From: Gordonia rhizosphera NBRC 16068
Lineage (GTDB): Bacteria > Actinomycetota > Actinomycetes > Mycobacteriales > Mycobacteriaceae
Direction of reading: 5' to 3'
NCBI RefSeq assembly: GCF_000298195.1
Contig: NZ_BAHC01000018.1
Coordinates: 1 to 64,000, forward strand
Length of the DNA: 64,000 bases
Of this stretch, positions 47,805-57,898 are shown in pieces. The notes under the pieces were generated by a model. The model searched no databases, was not told where the DNA came from, and saw only the letters and a list, made by a program, of their open reading frames with translations. The translations under genes and the position numbers were made by a program. The stretch's first letter is position 1. Every line of letters starts with the position of its first letter.

Positions 47805-49163
47805 CTATCCGGCCTTGGCGATCAGACGCCGGTGTTCGCGCGCGACATCGGCCGCGACGATGTCCGCATCGACGGTGCGCATCTCGCCGTCGGCGATGAT
47901 GCGGCGACCGTTGACCCAGCTCGCCGCGACCGGCGGGATCGCGCCCAGTACGAGGGCCGCGACCGGATCGTCGATGCCGCTGTGGGCGACCGACGACAGG
48001 TCCCAGAGCACGAGGTCGGCGAGCTTGCCGACCTCGATGGACCCGGTGTCGGCGGCGCGGCCGAGTACCCGGGCACCCCCGATGGTCGCCAACTCGATCG
48101 CGGTTCGGGTGGTCAGGGCGGTCGGCCCGCCGCGGGCCCGCGCCATGAGGACTGCCTGATGGGCTTCCTCGAGAAGCCGGCAGGACTCGTTCGACGCGGC
48201 GCCGTCGACGCCGAGGCCGACCGGCACGCCGGCGTCCACCAGATCGCGGGTGCGGCAGATCCGGTTTCCCAGCCGGGCATTGGAGGTCGGACAGTGCGCG
48301 ACGCCGGTCGAGGTCGCGGCCAGACGCGAGATCTCGTCGTCGTCGAACTCGATTCCGTGCGCGAACCACACATCGTCGCCGACCCAGCCCACCGACTCCA
48401 TGTACTGCAACGGGGTACAGCCGAAATGCTCGTCGCAGTAGGTGTTCTCGTCGAGCGACTCGGCAAGATGGGTGTGCATCCGCACCCCGAGTTCGCGTGC
48501 CAGGACCGCGGATTCCCGGAGCAGGTCGGTGGTGACCGAGAACGGCGAGCAGGGGGCGAGCGCGATCCGCAGCATCGAGTCCGGTGCGGCGTCGTGCCAC
48601 CGCGACACCGCATCGGCGCTCGCGGACAGGATCTCGTCGATCGGCTGGACGACCGAATCCGGTGGCAGTCCGCCGTCCTTCTCGGACAGGTCCATCGAAC
48701 CGCGCGTCGGGTGGAAACGCAGCCCGATGGTCCGCGCCGCGTCGATCTCCGCCCCGAGGAGGTCACCGCCCTCGGCCGGGAAGACGTAATGGTGATCGGT
48801 GGTCGTGGTGCACCCGGACAGCGCCAGTTGGGTCAAACCCCCGAGCGCCGCGGTGCGGACCGCGTCCTCGTCGATGCCCGCCCAGATCGGGTACAGCGTG
48901 GTGAGCCATTCGAACAGGGTGTGGTCGGCGGCCAGGCCACGGGTGATCCACTGATAGAGGTGATGGTGAGTGTTGACCAGACCCGGCGTCAGCACGCATC
49001 CGGAGCCGTCGACCCGGAGTGCGTCGGCGGGGAGGGTGCCCGGACTCTCGCCAATCGCGACGATGCGCGAGCCTTCGATCAGCACCGATGCAGCGGAGAG
49101 CTCGCGGCGCGCTTGGTCGACGGTGATGACGTGCGCGTTCTCGATCAGAGTCAGGGGGGACAC
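47805..49163 (-). CDS. Amidohydrolase, 8-oxoguanine deaminase-like
   Basis: This 452-residue metal-dependent hydrolase has NTHHHLYQW (zinc His pair after the first strand), HTHLAES, WFAHGIEFDDDEI and GVDGAASNES (catalytic Asp). Its overall form resembles 8-oxoguanine deaminase and related purine/triazine deaminases. Encoded between an MFS transporter and xanthine dehydrogenase, it probably deaminates a purine (guanine-like or 8-oxoguanine) that then enters the urate route. Confidence 0.87.
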   Translation of the reverse strand: MSPLTLIENAHVITVDQARRELSAASVLIEGSRIVAIGESPGTLPADALRVDGSGCVLTPGLVNTHHHLYQWITRGLAADHTLFEWLTTLYPIWAGIDEDAVRTAALGGLTQLALSGCTTTTDHHYVFPAEGGDLLGAEIDAARTIGLRFHPTRGSMDLSEKDGGLPPDSVVQPIDEILSASADAVSRWHDAAPDSMLRIALAPCSPFSVTTDLLRESAVLARELGVRMHTHLAESLDENTYCDEHFGCTPLQYMESVGWVGDDVWFAHGIEFDDDEISRLAATSTGVAHCPTSNARLGNRICRTRDLVDAGVPVGLGVDGAASNESCRLLEEAHQAVLMARARGGPTALTTRTAIELATIGGARVLGRAADTGSIEVGKLADLVLWDLSSVAHSGIDDPVAALVLGAIPPVAASWVNGRRIIADGEMRTVDADIVAADVAREHRRLIAKAG

Positions 49164-49215
49164 CCGGTCACGCTACGACGATCCCGCTGTCGTCGCATGT
49201 CGGGGCGCGGCGGGG

Positions 49216-50700
49216 TCAGATGTCTTCGACGGCCATCGGGTGTGGCGACGGGATCGACAGCGCGATCACCGTTGCCACCACGCAGGCGACCAACGAGAAC
49301 ACCGAGGCCCACAGGTAGCCCGTCTCGGAGGGGACTTCGACCGGCGCACCTCCGTCACCGGTGACGGTGATCATCGAGGCCGTGAGGATCATGCCGACGA
49401 CCGCCGCCGACAAGGAGGTTCCGACGACCCGCATCAGCGCGTTGACGCCGTTGGCCTCACCGGTCTGCTCGACCCGGACCGCGCGCATGATCAGCGCCGG
49501 CATCGCCGAGTACGCGATACCCAGCCCGGCACCGATGAGCGACGCGACGGCCATCATCAGCCACCAGGTCACCTCGAACGGGCCGGCGATCGTCACGATG
49601 AACACGATGTAGCCGATCCCCAGGACGACGGCGCCGACCGCCAGCGAGACCCGCGGCCCGAACGCGGCGGTCATTCGCGCACTGATATTGGAGAAGACGA
49701 ACATGACCAGTCCGCTCGGCGTCAGGATCAGGGCCGCGCCGAGCATGTCCATCCCGAGACCGTCCTGGCTGGAGGTCGGTGCCATCAGCAGTTGGATCGG
49801 GATGAGCTGCATCGAGTAGAACGCGAATCCGACGGTGACGGATGCGATATTGGTCAAGAGCACCGGTCGTTCGGCCGCCACGGCGAGGTCGATGAGCGCG
49901 TTGGTGTGTCGGCGTTCGTGCAGCGCCCATCCGATGGCCACCACAACGAATGCGGCAAAGAGACCCAGGGTGAGTGGACTGTCCCAACCCCAGGTGGCGC
50001 CCTTCGACAGTGGGAGCAGCAGGCAGGTCAGCATCGCCGCAAGACCGATCGCGCCGAGGGTGTCGAAGCGCCCGCCGGTCCGGGTTGGACTCGAGGGGAC
50101 GGTGAGGGCGATCCCGATCCCGCCGATCAGGGCGGCGGCGGCGCATGCCCAGAACAACGCGTGCCAGCTGACGTGCTGGGCGATCGCCGCGGCGAACGGC
50201 AACCCGAGTGCGCCGCCGATCCCGAGCGACGCGCTCATTGTGCCGACCGAGGCGCCGAGGTGCCGGGGCGGCACGATGTCGCGCATCACGCTGATCCCGA
50301 GCGCGATGGTGCCGAAGCCGAGGCCCTGCAGAGCGCGGCCGACGAGAAACGGCGCCAGCGACGTGGACATCGCGGAGACGACCGAACCCGCGGCGACCAT
50401 CCCCATGCTCGACACGAGCATCAGTCGTTTGCCGTACATGTCGCCGAGCCGGCCGCCGATGGGCGTGATCACCGCGCCCATCAGCAGGGTGATGGTGAGC
50501 GCCCACGATGTGTTCGCCGGTGCGGCATCCAGCAGGCTCGGGAGTTGCGGGATCAGCGGCACGATGATCGTCTGCATCAGCGCCACGACGATGCCGGCGG
50601 CGCACAGGACGGTGACCGCGAGGCGCGGATGATCGTCCGCGACGGCGTGGTCAGACGGCCGGTCTGGCGTTGATTCCTCCGGTCGCTGAATCGCACTCAC
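49216..50700 (-). CDS. MFS transporter, drug/metabolite:proton type
   Basis: This 494-residue major facilitator protein of the DHA2 type has about 12-14 helices. The loop motif GGRLGDMYGKRLML is between helices 2 and 3, and RALQGLGFGTIALG follows. GTG at 50700 is chosen because GGAGGTG lies 8 bases upstream; the frame opens earlier. It is the first gene of the minus-strand operon with the deaminase and xanthine dehydrogenase genes, so a purine or a related heterocycle is the likely cargo, though DHA2 members often export drugs. Confidence 0.85.
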   Translation of the reverse strand: MSAIQRPEESTPDRPSDHAVADDHPRLAVTVLCAAGIVVALMQTIIVPLIPQLPSLLDAAPANTSWALTITLLMGAVITPIGGRLGDMYGKRLMLVSSMGMVAAGSVVSAMSTSLAPFLVGRALQGLGFGTIALGISVMRDIVPPRHLGASVGTMSASLGIGGALGLPFAAAIAQHVSWHALFWACAAAALIGGIGIALTVPSSPTRTGGRFDTLGAIGLAAMLTCLLLPLSKGATWGWDSPLTLGLFAAFVVVAIGWALHERRHTNALIDLAVAAERPVLLTNIASVTVGFAFYSMQLIPIQLLMAPTSSQDGLGMDMLGAALILTPSGLVMFVFSNISARMTAAFGPRVSLAVGAVVLGIGYIVFIVTIAGPFEVTWWLMMAVASLIGAGLGIAYSAMPALIMRAVRVEQTGEANGVNALMRVVGTSLSAAVVGMILTASMITVTGDGGAPVEVPSETGYLWASVFSLVACVVATVIALSIPSPHPMAVEDI

Positions 50701-50933
50701 GGATATGCACCTCCGCGGCCACGCTACCCCGCACCGGGACCTACCGATCGTTCGGGTTGCAAAAGACCTGGAGAACTTGGGTGCGGGGGTGATCGGAGTG
50801 ACCGGGCACACATATCATGGACAGGTCACGGTGATCATCGTGATCCGTCCGCCGAGCCGGAACACCGGCTTGCCACGACGCGGGCTGTGCAAACCTGACG
50901 AGTGTGTACCCGCACCCGACGAGAGAGAGTCCC

Positions 50934-53900
50934 TTGTTCGAGAAAGTCCTGGTTGCCAACCGCGGTGAGATCGCGATCCGCGCCTTTCGCGCCGCCTATG
51001 AACTCGGTGCGCGGACTGTTGCGATTTTTCCGTATGAGGATCGGAATTCGGTTCACCGGCTGAAGGCTGATGAGTCCTATCAGATCGGCAATCCGGGTCA
51101 TCCGGTGCGCGCGTATCTGTCCGTCGACGAGGTGGTGGGTGCGGCGCTGCGCTGTGGTGCGGACGCGATCTACCCCGGTTACGGCTTCCTGTCGGAGAAT
51201 CAGGGGCTGGCCGCGGCGTGTGCCGAGCATGGCATCACCTTCGTGGGGCCCTCGGCCGATGTCCTGGAATTGACCGGGAACAAGGCGACGGCGGTGGCGG
51301 CGGCGAAGGCGGCGGGTCTGCCGGTGCTGGCGTCCTCGGAGCCGTCGGCCGATGTCGACGAGCTGGTCGCGGCGGCCGAACAGATGCAGTTCCCGGTGTT
51401 CGTCAAGGCGGTCGCCGGGGGCGGCGGGCGCGGGATGCGGCGGGTGGAGACGCTCGCCGATCTCGCCGAGGCGGTCGCGGCCGCCTCGCGCGAGGCCGAC
51501 GCGGCGTTCGGGGATCCGACGGTGTTCCTGGAGCAGGCGGTGGTCAACCCGCGCCATATCGAGGTGCAGATCCTCGCCGACACCCACGGCAACGTGATCC
51601 ACCTGTTCGAGCGGGACTGCAGCGTGCAGCGCCGCCATCAGAAGGTGGTGGAGTTGGCGCCGGCGCCGAATCTGTCGCCGGAGTTGCGGGAGAAGATCTG
51701 CAACGACGCGGTCGCCTTCGCCCGGCACATCGGCTACACCTGTGCGGGCACGGTGGAGTTCCTGCTCGACGAGTCCGCCGCCGGGAGCGCAGCGAGCGGG
51801 GCGAATGCATCCAGCCCGTACGTGTTCATCGAGATGAATCCGCGCATCCAGGTCGAGCACACGGTGACCGAGGAGATCACCGATGTCGACCTGGTGGGGG
51901 CGCAGATGCGGATCGCCGCGGGTGAGGCATTGCCGGATCTGGGGCTGGTGCAGGAGCGGATCGCCATCCGGGGTGCGGCGTTGCAGTGCCGGATCACCAC
52001 CGAGGATCCGGCCAACGGGTTCCGTCCCGACGTCGGGCGGATCACCGCCTACCGCAGCCCGGGTGGTGCGGGGGTGCGGTTGGACGGCGGCGCGGTGCTG
52101 GGTGCCGAGATCACCGGGCACTTCGACTCGATGCTGGTCAAATTGACGTGTCGGGGACGGGATTTCGCGACCGCGGTGGCCCGCGCCCGCCGCGCGGTGG
52201 CCGAGTTCCGGATTCGAGGCGTGGCCACCAACATCCCGTTTTTGCAGGCGGTGCTCGACGACCCGGATTTCCGCGCCGGGCGGGTCACCACCTCGTTCAT
52301 CGAGGAGCGACCGTGGCTGTTGACCTCACGCAGCTCGGCCGACCGCGGCACCAAGATCCTCACCTATCTGGCCGACGTCACGGTCAACAAGCCGCATGGC
52401 GAGCGACCGACGACGATCTACCCGCGCGACAAGTTCCCCACCGTCGACAAGGCGGTGCTGGCCCACCCGGCCGACGGGTCGCGTCAGCGGCTGCTGAAGC
52501 TTGGTCCGGAGGGGTTCGCGGCGGATCTGCGTGACTCCAAGCGTCTCGGCGTCACCGACACCACCTTCCGCGACGCGCATCAGTCGCTGCTGGCGACGCG
52601 GTTGCGCACCAGTGGTCTGCTGGCGGTGGCGCCGTATGTGGCGGCGTTGACCCCGCAGTTGTTGTCCATCGAGTGCTGGGGCGGGGCCACCTACGATGTG
52701 GCGTTGCGGTTCCTCAAGGAGGATCCGTGGGACCGGCTGGCGCAGCTGCGTGAGGCGATCCCGAACATCTGTCTGCAGATGTTGCTGCGCGGGGCGAACA
52801 CGGTCGGCTACACCCCGTACCCGACCAAGGTGACCACCGCGTTCGTCGACGAGGCCGCGCGCACCGGGATCGACATCTTCCGCATCTTCGACGCCCTCAA
52901 CAACGTCGATCAGATGCGCCCGGCCATCGACGCGGTCCGCGAGACCGGCACCGCGGTCGCCGAGGTCGCGATGTCCTACACCGGCGACCTGGCGAACCCG
53001 GCCGAGGACCTCTACACCCTCGACTACTACCTGCGGCTGGCCGAACAGATCGTCGAGGCCGGCGCACACGTGCTGGCGATCAAGGACATGGCCGGACTGC
53101 TGCGCGCCCCGGCCGCCACGACGCTGGTGTCGGCGTTGGTCACCGAGTTCGACCTGCCGGTGCATGTGCACACCCACGACACCCCGGGCGGGCAGCTGGC
53201 CACCTATCTGGCCGCGTGGCAGGCCGGTGCGTCGGCGGTGGACGGGGCGAGTGCGTCGATGGCGGGCACCACCAGCCAGCCCGCGTTGTCGGCGATCGTG
53301 GCCGCGGCCGCGCACACCGAGCGCGACAGCGGCCTGGACCTGGCCGCGGTCTGCGATCTCGAACCGTATTGGGAGGCGCTGCGCAAGGTGTATGCGCCGT
53401 TCGAATCCGGGCTGCCCTCCCCGACCGGGCGCGTGTACACCCACGAGATCCCGGGCGGGCAGCTGTCGAACCTGCGACAGCAGGCCATGGCACTCGGCCT
53501 GGGCAACCGGTTCGAGGCGGTCGAGGAGGCCTACGCGGCCGCCGACCGCATGCTGGGCCGGCTGATCAAGGTCACCCCGTCCTCGAAGGTCGTCGGTGAC
53601 CTCGCCCTGGCCCTGGTCGGACGCGGCATCACCGCCGAGGAGTTCGCCGCCGACCCGTCGTCCTACGACATCCCCGACTCGGTCATCGGGTTCCTGCGCG
53701 GTGAACTCGGCGACCCCGCCGGCGGCTGGCCGGAGCCGCTGCGCAGCATCGCGCTGAAGGGGCGCGGCGAGGCGCCGCCGCCGGCGACGCTGACCGACGC
53801 CGAGTCCGAAGCGCTCGACGAACCGGGTGTGGCACGCCAGCAGACGTTGAACCGGCTGTTGTTCCCCGGGCCGACCGACGAGTACGAGAAGCACTTCGAG

Positions 53901-54359
53901 CTCTACGGCGACACCTCACGGCTGTCGGCCAACCAGTTCTTCTACGGGCTGCGCTACGGCGAGGAGCACCGCGTCGTGCTGGAGCCGGGTGTGGACCTGC
54001 TGATCGGGCTCGAGGCCATCAGTGACGCCGACGAGAAGGGCATGCGCACCGTCATGTGCGTGCTCAACGGGCAGCTACGTCCGGTCGCGGTGCGCGACCG
54101 GACGGTCGACTCCGCCGTCGAGGCCGCCGAACGCGCCGACCGCTCCAACCCCCACCACGTCGGGGCGCCCTTCGCCGGGGTCGTGTCCCTGTCGGTCGAC
54201 GTCGGCGACGAGATCGCCGCCGGCGCCGCCATCGGCACCATCGAGGCCATGAAGATGGAGGCCACCATCACCGCCCCCATCGGCGGCAAGGTCGCCCGCG
54301 TCGCCATCGGCCCCGTCACCACCGTCGCACCCGGCGACCTCCTCATCGAGATCGGGTAG
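50934..54359 (+). CDS. pyc: Pyruvate carboxylase
   Basis: This 1141-residue biotin enzyme makes oxaloacetate from pyruvate. The biotin carboxylase domain (about 1-460) has KAVAGGGGRGMRRV. The carboxyltransferase domain (about 530-800) has DTTFRDAHQSLLATRLRT with metal ligands. The biotin lysine is in EAMKMEA near the C-terminus. TTG at 50934 is the likely start: GAGAGAGAG lies just upstream and it gives the conserved start MFEKVLVANRGE. The stop region carries a 13-base tandem duplication (GAGATCGGGTAGG). A strong palindrome follows. Confidence 0.96.
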   Translation: MFEKVLVANRGEIAIRAFRAAYELGARTVAIFPYEDRNSVHRLKADESYQIGNPGHPVRAYLSVDEVVGAALRCGADAIYPGYGFLSENQGLAAACAEHGITFVGPSADVLELTGNKATAVAAAKAAGLPVLASSEPSADVDELVAAAEQMQFPVFVKAVAGGGGRGMRRVETLADLAEAVAAASREADAAFGDPTVFLEQAVVNPRHIEVQILADTHGNVIHLFERDCSVQRRHQKVVELAPAPNLSPELREKICNDAVAFARHIGYTCAGTVEFLLDESAAGSAASGANASSPYVFIEMNPRIQVEHTVTEEITDVDLVGAQMRIAAGEALPDLGLVQERIAIRGAALQCRITTEDPANGFRPDVGRITAYRSPGGAGVRLDGGAVLGAEITGHFDSMLVKLTCRGRDFATAVARARRAVAEFRIRGVATNIPFLQAVLDDPDFRAGRVTTSFIEERPWLLTSRSSADRGTKILTYLADVTVNKPHGERPTTIYPRDKFPTVDKAVLAHPADGSRQRLLKLGPEGFAADLRDSKRLGVTDTTFRDAHQSLLATRLRTSGLLAVAPYVAALTPQLLSIECWGGATYDVALRFLKEDPWDRLAQLREAIPNICLQMLLRGANTVGYTPYPTKVTTAFVDEAARTGIDIFRIFDALNNVDQMRPAIDAVRETGTAVAEVAMSYTGDLANPAEDLYTLDYYLRLAEQIVEAGAHVLAIKDMAGLLRAPAATTLVSALVTEFDLPVHVHTHDTPGGQLATYLAAWQAGASAVDGASASMAGTTSQPALSAIVAAAAHTERDSGLDLAAVCDLEPYWEALRKVYAPFESGLPSPTGRVYTHEIPGGQLSNLRQQAMALGLGNRFEAVEEAYAAADRMLGRLIKVTPSSKVVGDLALALVGRGITAEEFAADPSSYDIPDSVIGFLRGELGDPAGGWPEPLRSIALKGRGEAPPPATLTDAESEALDEPGVARQQTLNRLLFPGPTDEYEKHFELYGDTSRLSANQFFYGLRYGEEHRVVLEPGVDLLIGLEAISDADEKGMRTVMCVLNGQLRPVAVRDRTVDSAVEAAERADRSNPHHVGAPFAGVVSLSVDVGDEIAAGAAIGTIEAMKMEATITAPIGGKVARVAIGPVTTVAPGDLLIEIG

Positions 54360-54383
54360 GGAGATCGGGTAGGGAGCGGCTGG

Positions 54384-54442
54384 CACACACAGAACTCGCG
54401 CTTGCACACGAAGTTTCGTGTGTAAGCGCGAGTTCTGTGTGT
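54384..54442. repeat. Palindromic intergenic repeat, copy 1
   Basis: The two arms, each about 27 bases and built on the core ACAGAACTCGCGCTT, pair almost perfectly around a 1-3 base centre. It lies between pyc and the convergent hydroxylase gene. It shares its core with copy 2 at 57839-57898. It would form a very stable hairpin on both strands and may end transcription from both sides. Confidence 0.85.
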
Positions 54443-54482
54443 TGGGGGTATCGCGCCGTCCGCTTGCGCGAAGTGTCCGGTC

Positions 54483-56093
54483 CTACTTGTTGCCGAACCA
54501 GCTGACGTCGTCGTTGCCGATGAGGTCGGGCACGGTCCAACCGTCGAGGTCGTACTCGGACAGGCACTGCTCGGCGAGACCCTTCATCTGGTCCACGCCT
54601 CCGCGGTTCTGCGCGGCGAACAGCAATTCGGCCTTGACGTTCTCATGGTTGCCCGAGTAGTTGCGCTCGTAGAGTTCGTGGCGGCCGCCGAACTCGGAAC
54701 CGATCGAATCCCAGAGCGCCTTCATCACCTTGACGCGGTCGATCGCGGTGATGCCGTTGGAGCCGCGGACGTACTTGTCGAGGTAGGGCCGTACGTCGGG
54801 GCTCTTGAAGTCGGCGGCGCTCGAAGGCAGGTAGATCAGGCCCGAGGCGACGTCTTGTTCGATGATCTCCTTGATGCGAGGGTAGCCCTGCATCATGAAC
54901 ATCCGGTAGGTGAGGCCGTACTCCAGACGCGGGATCACCGTGTCGCCGATCCACGGTTCGGGGTTGTGGGCCATCGCGTCGGTGAGCGTCCAGAACAGGT
55001 TACGCCAGCCGATCACCTCGCCGACGCGGGTCTGCACGCCGCGGAAGTCGCCGGAACCGGTGCAGTCGAGCGCCTTCATCAGCAGACCGGCGATGAAGTC
55101 GAGCTTCACCGCGAGTCGCGTGCAGCCCTGGAAGGTGAATCGCGGCAGGAAGCCGGACTGTGGGAAGAAGGCGTTGATGCGGTCCACGTCGCCGTACATG
55201 AAGACGTTCTCCCACGGCACGAGCACCTTGTCGAAGACGAAGATGGTGTCGTTCTCGTCCATCCGGCTCGATAGCGGGTAGTCGAAGGGGCTACCCATCA
55301 CCGCGGCGTGCTCGGTGTAGGAGCTGCGGCAGATGAGTTTGATGCCGGGCGCATCCATCGGCACCGTGCAGATGAGCGCGAACTCCTTCTTGCGGATCGG
55401 CAGGCCGTAGTGGGCGATGAAGTTGTAGTTGGTGATCGCCGAGCCGGTGGCGACGACCTTGGCGCCGGAGACGATGAGCCCCGCGTCGGTCTCCTTCTCC
55501 ACCTTCATGAACACGTCGCCGACCTCGTCGGGGGGCAGCTGCCGGTCGACCGGCGGGTTGATGATCGCGTGGTTCCAGTACAGCACCTTCTCCTGTGATT
55601 CGCGGTACCAGCGTTCGGCGTTGGCCTCGAACGGTGCATAAAGGTCCTTGTTGGCGTGCAGCGTGCCGAGGAAGCTGGCCTTGTAGTCGGGGGAGCGGCC
55701 CATCCAGCCGTAGGTCATGCGTGCCCACTCGGCGATCGCGTCGCGTTCTTCGATCAGGTCCGCCGAACTCTTCGGTGCCCGGAAGAACGGCATGGTCACG
55801 CCGCCGTTGCCGGTGTCGGTCGACGTGGTCACCTTGTCCCTGGTCTCGGGGTCGTGCATCGAGTCGTACAAGCGCGCCGTCATCCGGATCGGGTTGCGGA
55901 AGGCCGGATGGGTGGTCACATCCTTCACACGCTCGCCGTGTAGCCAGATCTCGCGACCGTCCTTGAGTGACTCGATGTACTCGTCGCCCGTCATCGGGCG
56001 CGATGCGAAGTTCTTGGTCTGGTTGGCCGGGCTGTCGGCGGCCGGGTTGACCTGCGGTGCATCGGTTTCGGGTCGCTCGTCGATGGTGGTCAT
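54483..56093 (-). CDS. pheA1: 4-hydroxyphenylacetate 3-hydroxylase-family monooxygenase, phenol hydroxylase PheA1-like
   Basis: This 536-residue FADH2-using aromatic hydroxylase of the HpaB family is the oxygenase of a two-component system that uses reduced flavin from the reductase next door. Conserved regions include [47 protein letters not shown] and [16 protein letters not shown]. Among HpaB members it most resembles the phenol hydroxylases of Rhodococcus (PheA1), in which pheA1, pheA2 and an AraC-type pheR also sit together. ATG at 56093 follows AAAGAGG. Confidence 0.85.
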   Translation of the reverse strand: MTTIDERPETDAPQVNPAADSPANQTKNFASRPMTGDEYIESLKDGREIWLHGERVKDVTTHPAFRNPIRMTARLYDSMHDPETRDKVTTSTDTGNGGVTMPFFRAPKSSADLIEERDAIAEWARMTYGWMGRSPDYKASFLGTLHANKDLYAPFEANAERWYRESQEKVLYWNHAIINPPVDRQLPPDEVGDVFMKVEKETDAGLIVSGAKVVATGSAITNYNFIAHYGLPIRKKEFALICTVPMDAPGIKLICRSSYTEHAAVMGSPFDYPLSSRMDENDTIFVFDKVLVPWENVFMYGDVDRINAFFPQSGFLPRFTFQGCTRLAVKLDFIAGLLMKALDCTGSGDFRGVQTRVGEVIGWRNLFWTLTDAMAHNPEPWIGDTVIPRLEYGLTYRMFMMQGYPRIKEIIEQDVASGLIYLPSSAADFKSPDVRPYLDKYVRGSNGITAIDRVKVMKALWDSIGSEFGGRHELYERNYSGNHENVKAELLFAAQNRGGVDQMKGLAEQCLSEYDLDGWTVPDLIGNDDVSWFGNK

Positions 56094-56143
56094 GATTGAT
56101 ACCTCTTTCTGATCGATCGATCGTGACTGAATATGAATCTGGT

Positions 56144-56710
56144 TCAGGCGGTTTGGGATTCGGCGATGTGGAACGGCGTGAAGGTGGTGGTGGAGTCGAA
56201 CCATCCGGAATGCGGATCGTCGGCCGACAGGGTCCACAGCGAGTTCACGCTCGGCTCACCGAGGTCGTGAAACGTGCTGCGGTAGTACAGGAGTGGTGGC
56301 TTTCCGCTGGCCTGGGCGTCGACGATCTCGCCGATGAAGATGATGTGGTCACCGCCGTCGTAGCTACGCCAGGGAGTGCAGCTCAGCGTGGCGGCTGCTC
56401 CGTGGAGGATCGGAGCGGTCGGCCCGTCGGCCCACTTTGGTCCGGGGTCGGCCGGCCGGCCCGCGAAATGCATCGCGATGTCGAGTTGATCGGCAGCCAT
56501 GATGTTGACCGCGAACGGCGCGTCTGTGAGGTACCCGCAGGCCTTGGACTTGCGGGTCAGCGTCACCTGGCACAGACGTGGTTCGAGCGACACAGCGGTG
56601 AACGCGGTGACCGTCGCGCCGTGGGGCTCACCGTCGGCGTTTGCGCAGGTGATGACGGTGACGCCGCTGGCGAACTGGCCGAAGACGTTCTGCAGGGCCT
56701 TGCGTTCCAT
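56144..56710 (-). CDS. pheA2: Flavin reductase (PheA2-like)
   Basis: This 188-residue flavin reductase of the HpaC/PheA2 group has the FMN-binding start [37 protein letters not shown] and [10 protein letters not shown]. It provides reduced FAD to the oxygenase encoded 50 bases downstream. GGAGGAG precedes the ATG. It is the first gene of the two-gene unit and is divergent from an AraC-type regulator gene. Confidence 0.9.
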   Translation of the reverse strand: MERKALQNVFGQFASGVTVITCANADGEPHGATVTAFTAVSLEPRLCQVTLTRKSKACGYLTDAPFAVNIMAADQLDIAMHFAGRPADPGPKWADGPTAPILHGAAATLSCTPWRSYDGGDHIIFIGEIVDAQASGKPPLLYYRSTFHDLGEPSVNSLWTLSADDPHSGWFDSTTTFTPFHIAESQTA

Positions 56711-56755
56711 GTGACTCCTCCTTTCGGTGGTGCAAAATGTGAGTTAGAACATAGG

Positions 56756-56801
56756 TCGGACAGGGCCCCCTGACGATCCGCTGAGCGCGACAGCGGTCCG
56801 A
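56756..56801. promoter_or_regulatory. Nested inverted repeats between pheA2 and regulator gene
   Basis: TCGGAC and GTCCGA bracket CCGCTG-AGCGCGA-CAGCGG (56778-56796). CAGGG/CCCTG (56761-56772) lies just inside. The region lies between two divergent genes and so is a candidate operator for the AraC-type regulator. Pattern only. Confidence 0.4.
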
Positions 56802-56830
56802 AATGCGCGGCGAGGTCGTGAGGAGTCTCG

Positions 56831-57775
56831 ATGAGTCAGCTGCAACAGCTTCGAATACCGGGTGATCCCGATTGGGATGCGGCGTCGAGTGCGGTGTCGG
56901 AGGCGTACTTTCCGCACGTGTTGAGCCCGCGGGAGGCCGGCAGCACGGCCGCGGATGCCGATCTCGGTGTCACGGTTCTCGGTCCTCTGCGCATCGCGCG
57001 GATCGGTTGGGGATCGGAGGTCTCGATCCACTCCGACCATCCCGGCGCCTACGGCATCAACGTCCCGCTCGGCGGTGTACTCGAGACGTCGGTCGCCGGG
57101 CACACGGTGGTGTCGACCAGCGGGTTTGCGACGGTCAACCCTCCTGACACCCCGACCGACATCACCCGGTGGTCGAGCACGTGCACCATCGTCGGCGTCA
57201 AGATCGACCGCGACTTCCTGCACCACGAGCTCTGTCGGGTGACCGGGCTTCCCGATGCGTCCATACCCGACCAACTCGACCTGCGCTCACCCGAGGGATC
57301 GAGTTGGTTCCGCCTGGTGCAGTCGATCGCCGGTCAGCCCGACGACGATCCGCTGCTGGCCAATCCATTGGTCGCCGAACAGCTCGCCGGATCGTTGACC
57401 GACGCGTTCCTGCTCGCCGCGATCACCGACGATCCGGGCGATCATCAGCTCCCACGTCCGCGGATCGTGACCCGGGTACTCGACGCGTTGCGGGCCGACC
57501 CCGCGCGGGCGTGGACGGCCGCCGACATGGCGGAATCGGCCGGCGTGAGCGTGCGACGACTGCAAGAGGGATTCCGGGAGTATGTGGGGAAGACGCCGCG
57601 GGAGTGTCTCACCGAGATCAGGCTGGCCGCCGTGCACGACGACCTCGCGAGCGGCGCCGCGGTCTCGGTGACCGATGTGGCGATGAAGTGGGGGTTCACC
57701 CACACCGGACGGTTCGCCGCGGCGTTCCGGCAGCGCTACGGGGTGGCGCCGTCGCAGGTGCTGCGGGAGGCGTGA
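56831..57775 (+). CDS. AraC-family transcriptional regulator (PheR-like)
   Basis: This 314-residue regulator has an N-terminal cupin-type effector domain (AraC-binding-like, about residues 35-185) with HPGAYGINVPLGG and FATVNPP. The C-terminal AraC double HTH includes DMAESAGVSVRRLQEGFREYVGKTPRECL and VTDVAMKWGFTHTGRFAAAFRQRYGVAPSQVL. It is divergent from the pheA2-pheA1 pair and so probably activates it in response to phenol or a related aromatic. The analogous Rhodococcus gene is called pheR. Confidence 0.87.
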   Translation: MSQLQQLRIPGDPDWDAASSAVSEAYFPHVLSPREAGSTAADADLGVTVLGPLRIARIGWGSEVSIHSDHPGAYGINVPLGGVLETSVAGHTVVSTSGFATVNPPDTPTDITRWSSTCTIVGVKIDRDFLHHELCRVTGLPDASIPDQLDLRSPEGSSWFRLVQSIAGQPDDDPLLANPLVAEQLAGSLTDAFLLAAITDDPGDHQLPRPRIVTRVLDALRADPARAWTAADMAESAGVSVRRLQEGFREYVGKTPRECLTEIRLAAVHDDLASGAAVSVTDVAMKWGFTHTGRFAAAFRQRYGVAPSQVLREA

Positions 57776-57838
57776 CCCCGGGTGGCATCTGCGACGTAGT
57801 CGTGCGTGGGCACCGGACGAGGCCGGGCCGCCACGTGA

Positions 57839-57898
57839 AACACGCGGAACTCGCACTTACACAAAGAACTTCGCGTGTAAGTGCGAGTTCTGCGTGTT
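57839..57898. repeat. Palindromic intergenic repeat, copy 2
   Basis: The two 24-base arms (57839-57862 and 57875-57898) pair with one mismatch around a 12-base loop. The core GAACTCGCACTTACAC is nearly that of copy 1 at 54384-54442. It again lies between convergent genes (the AraC regulator gene and uraH). Confidence 0.85.
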
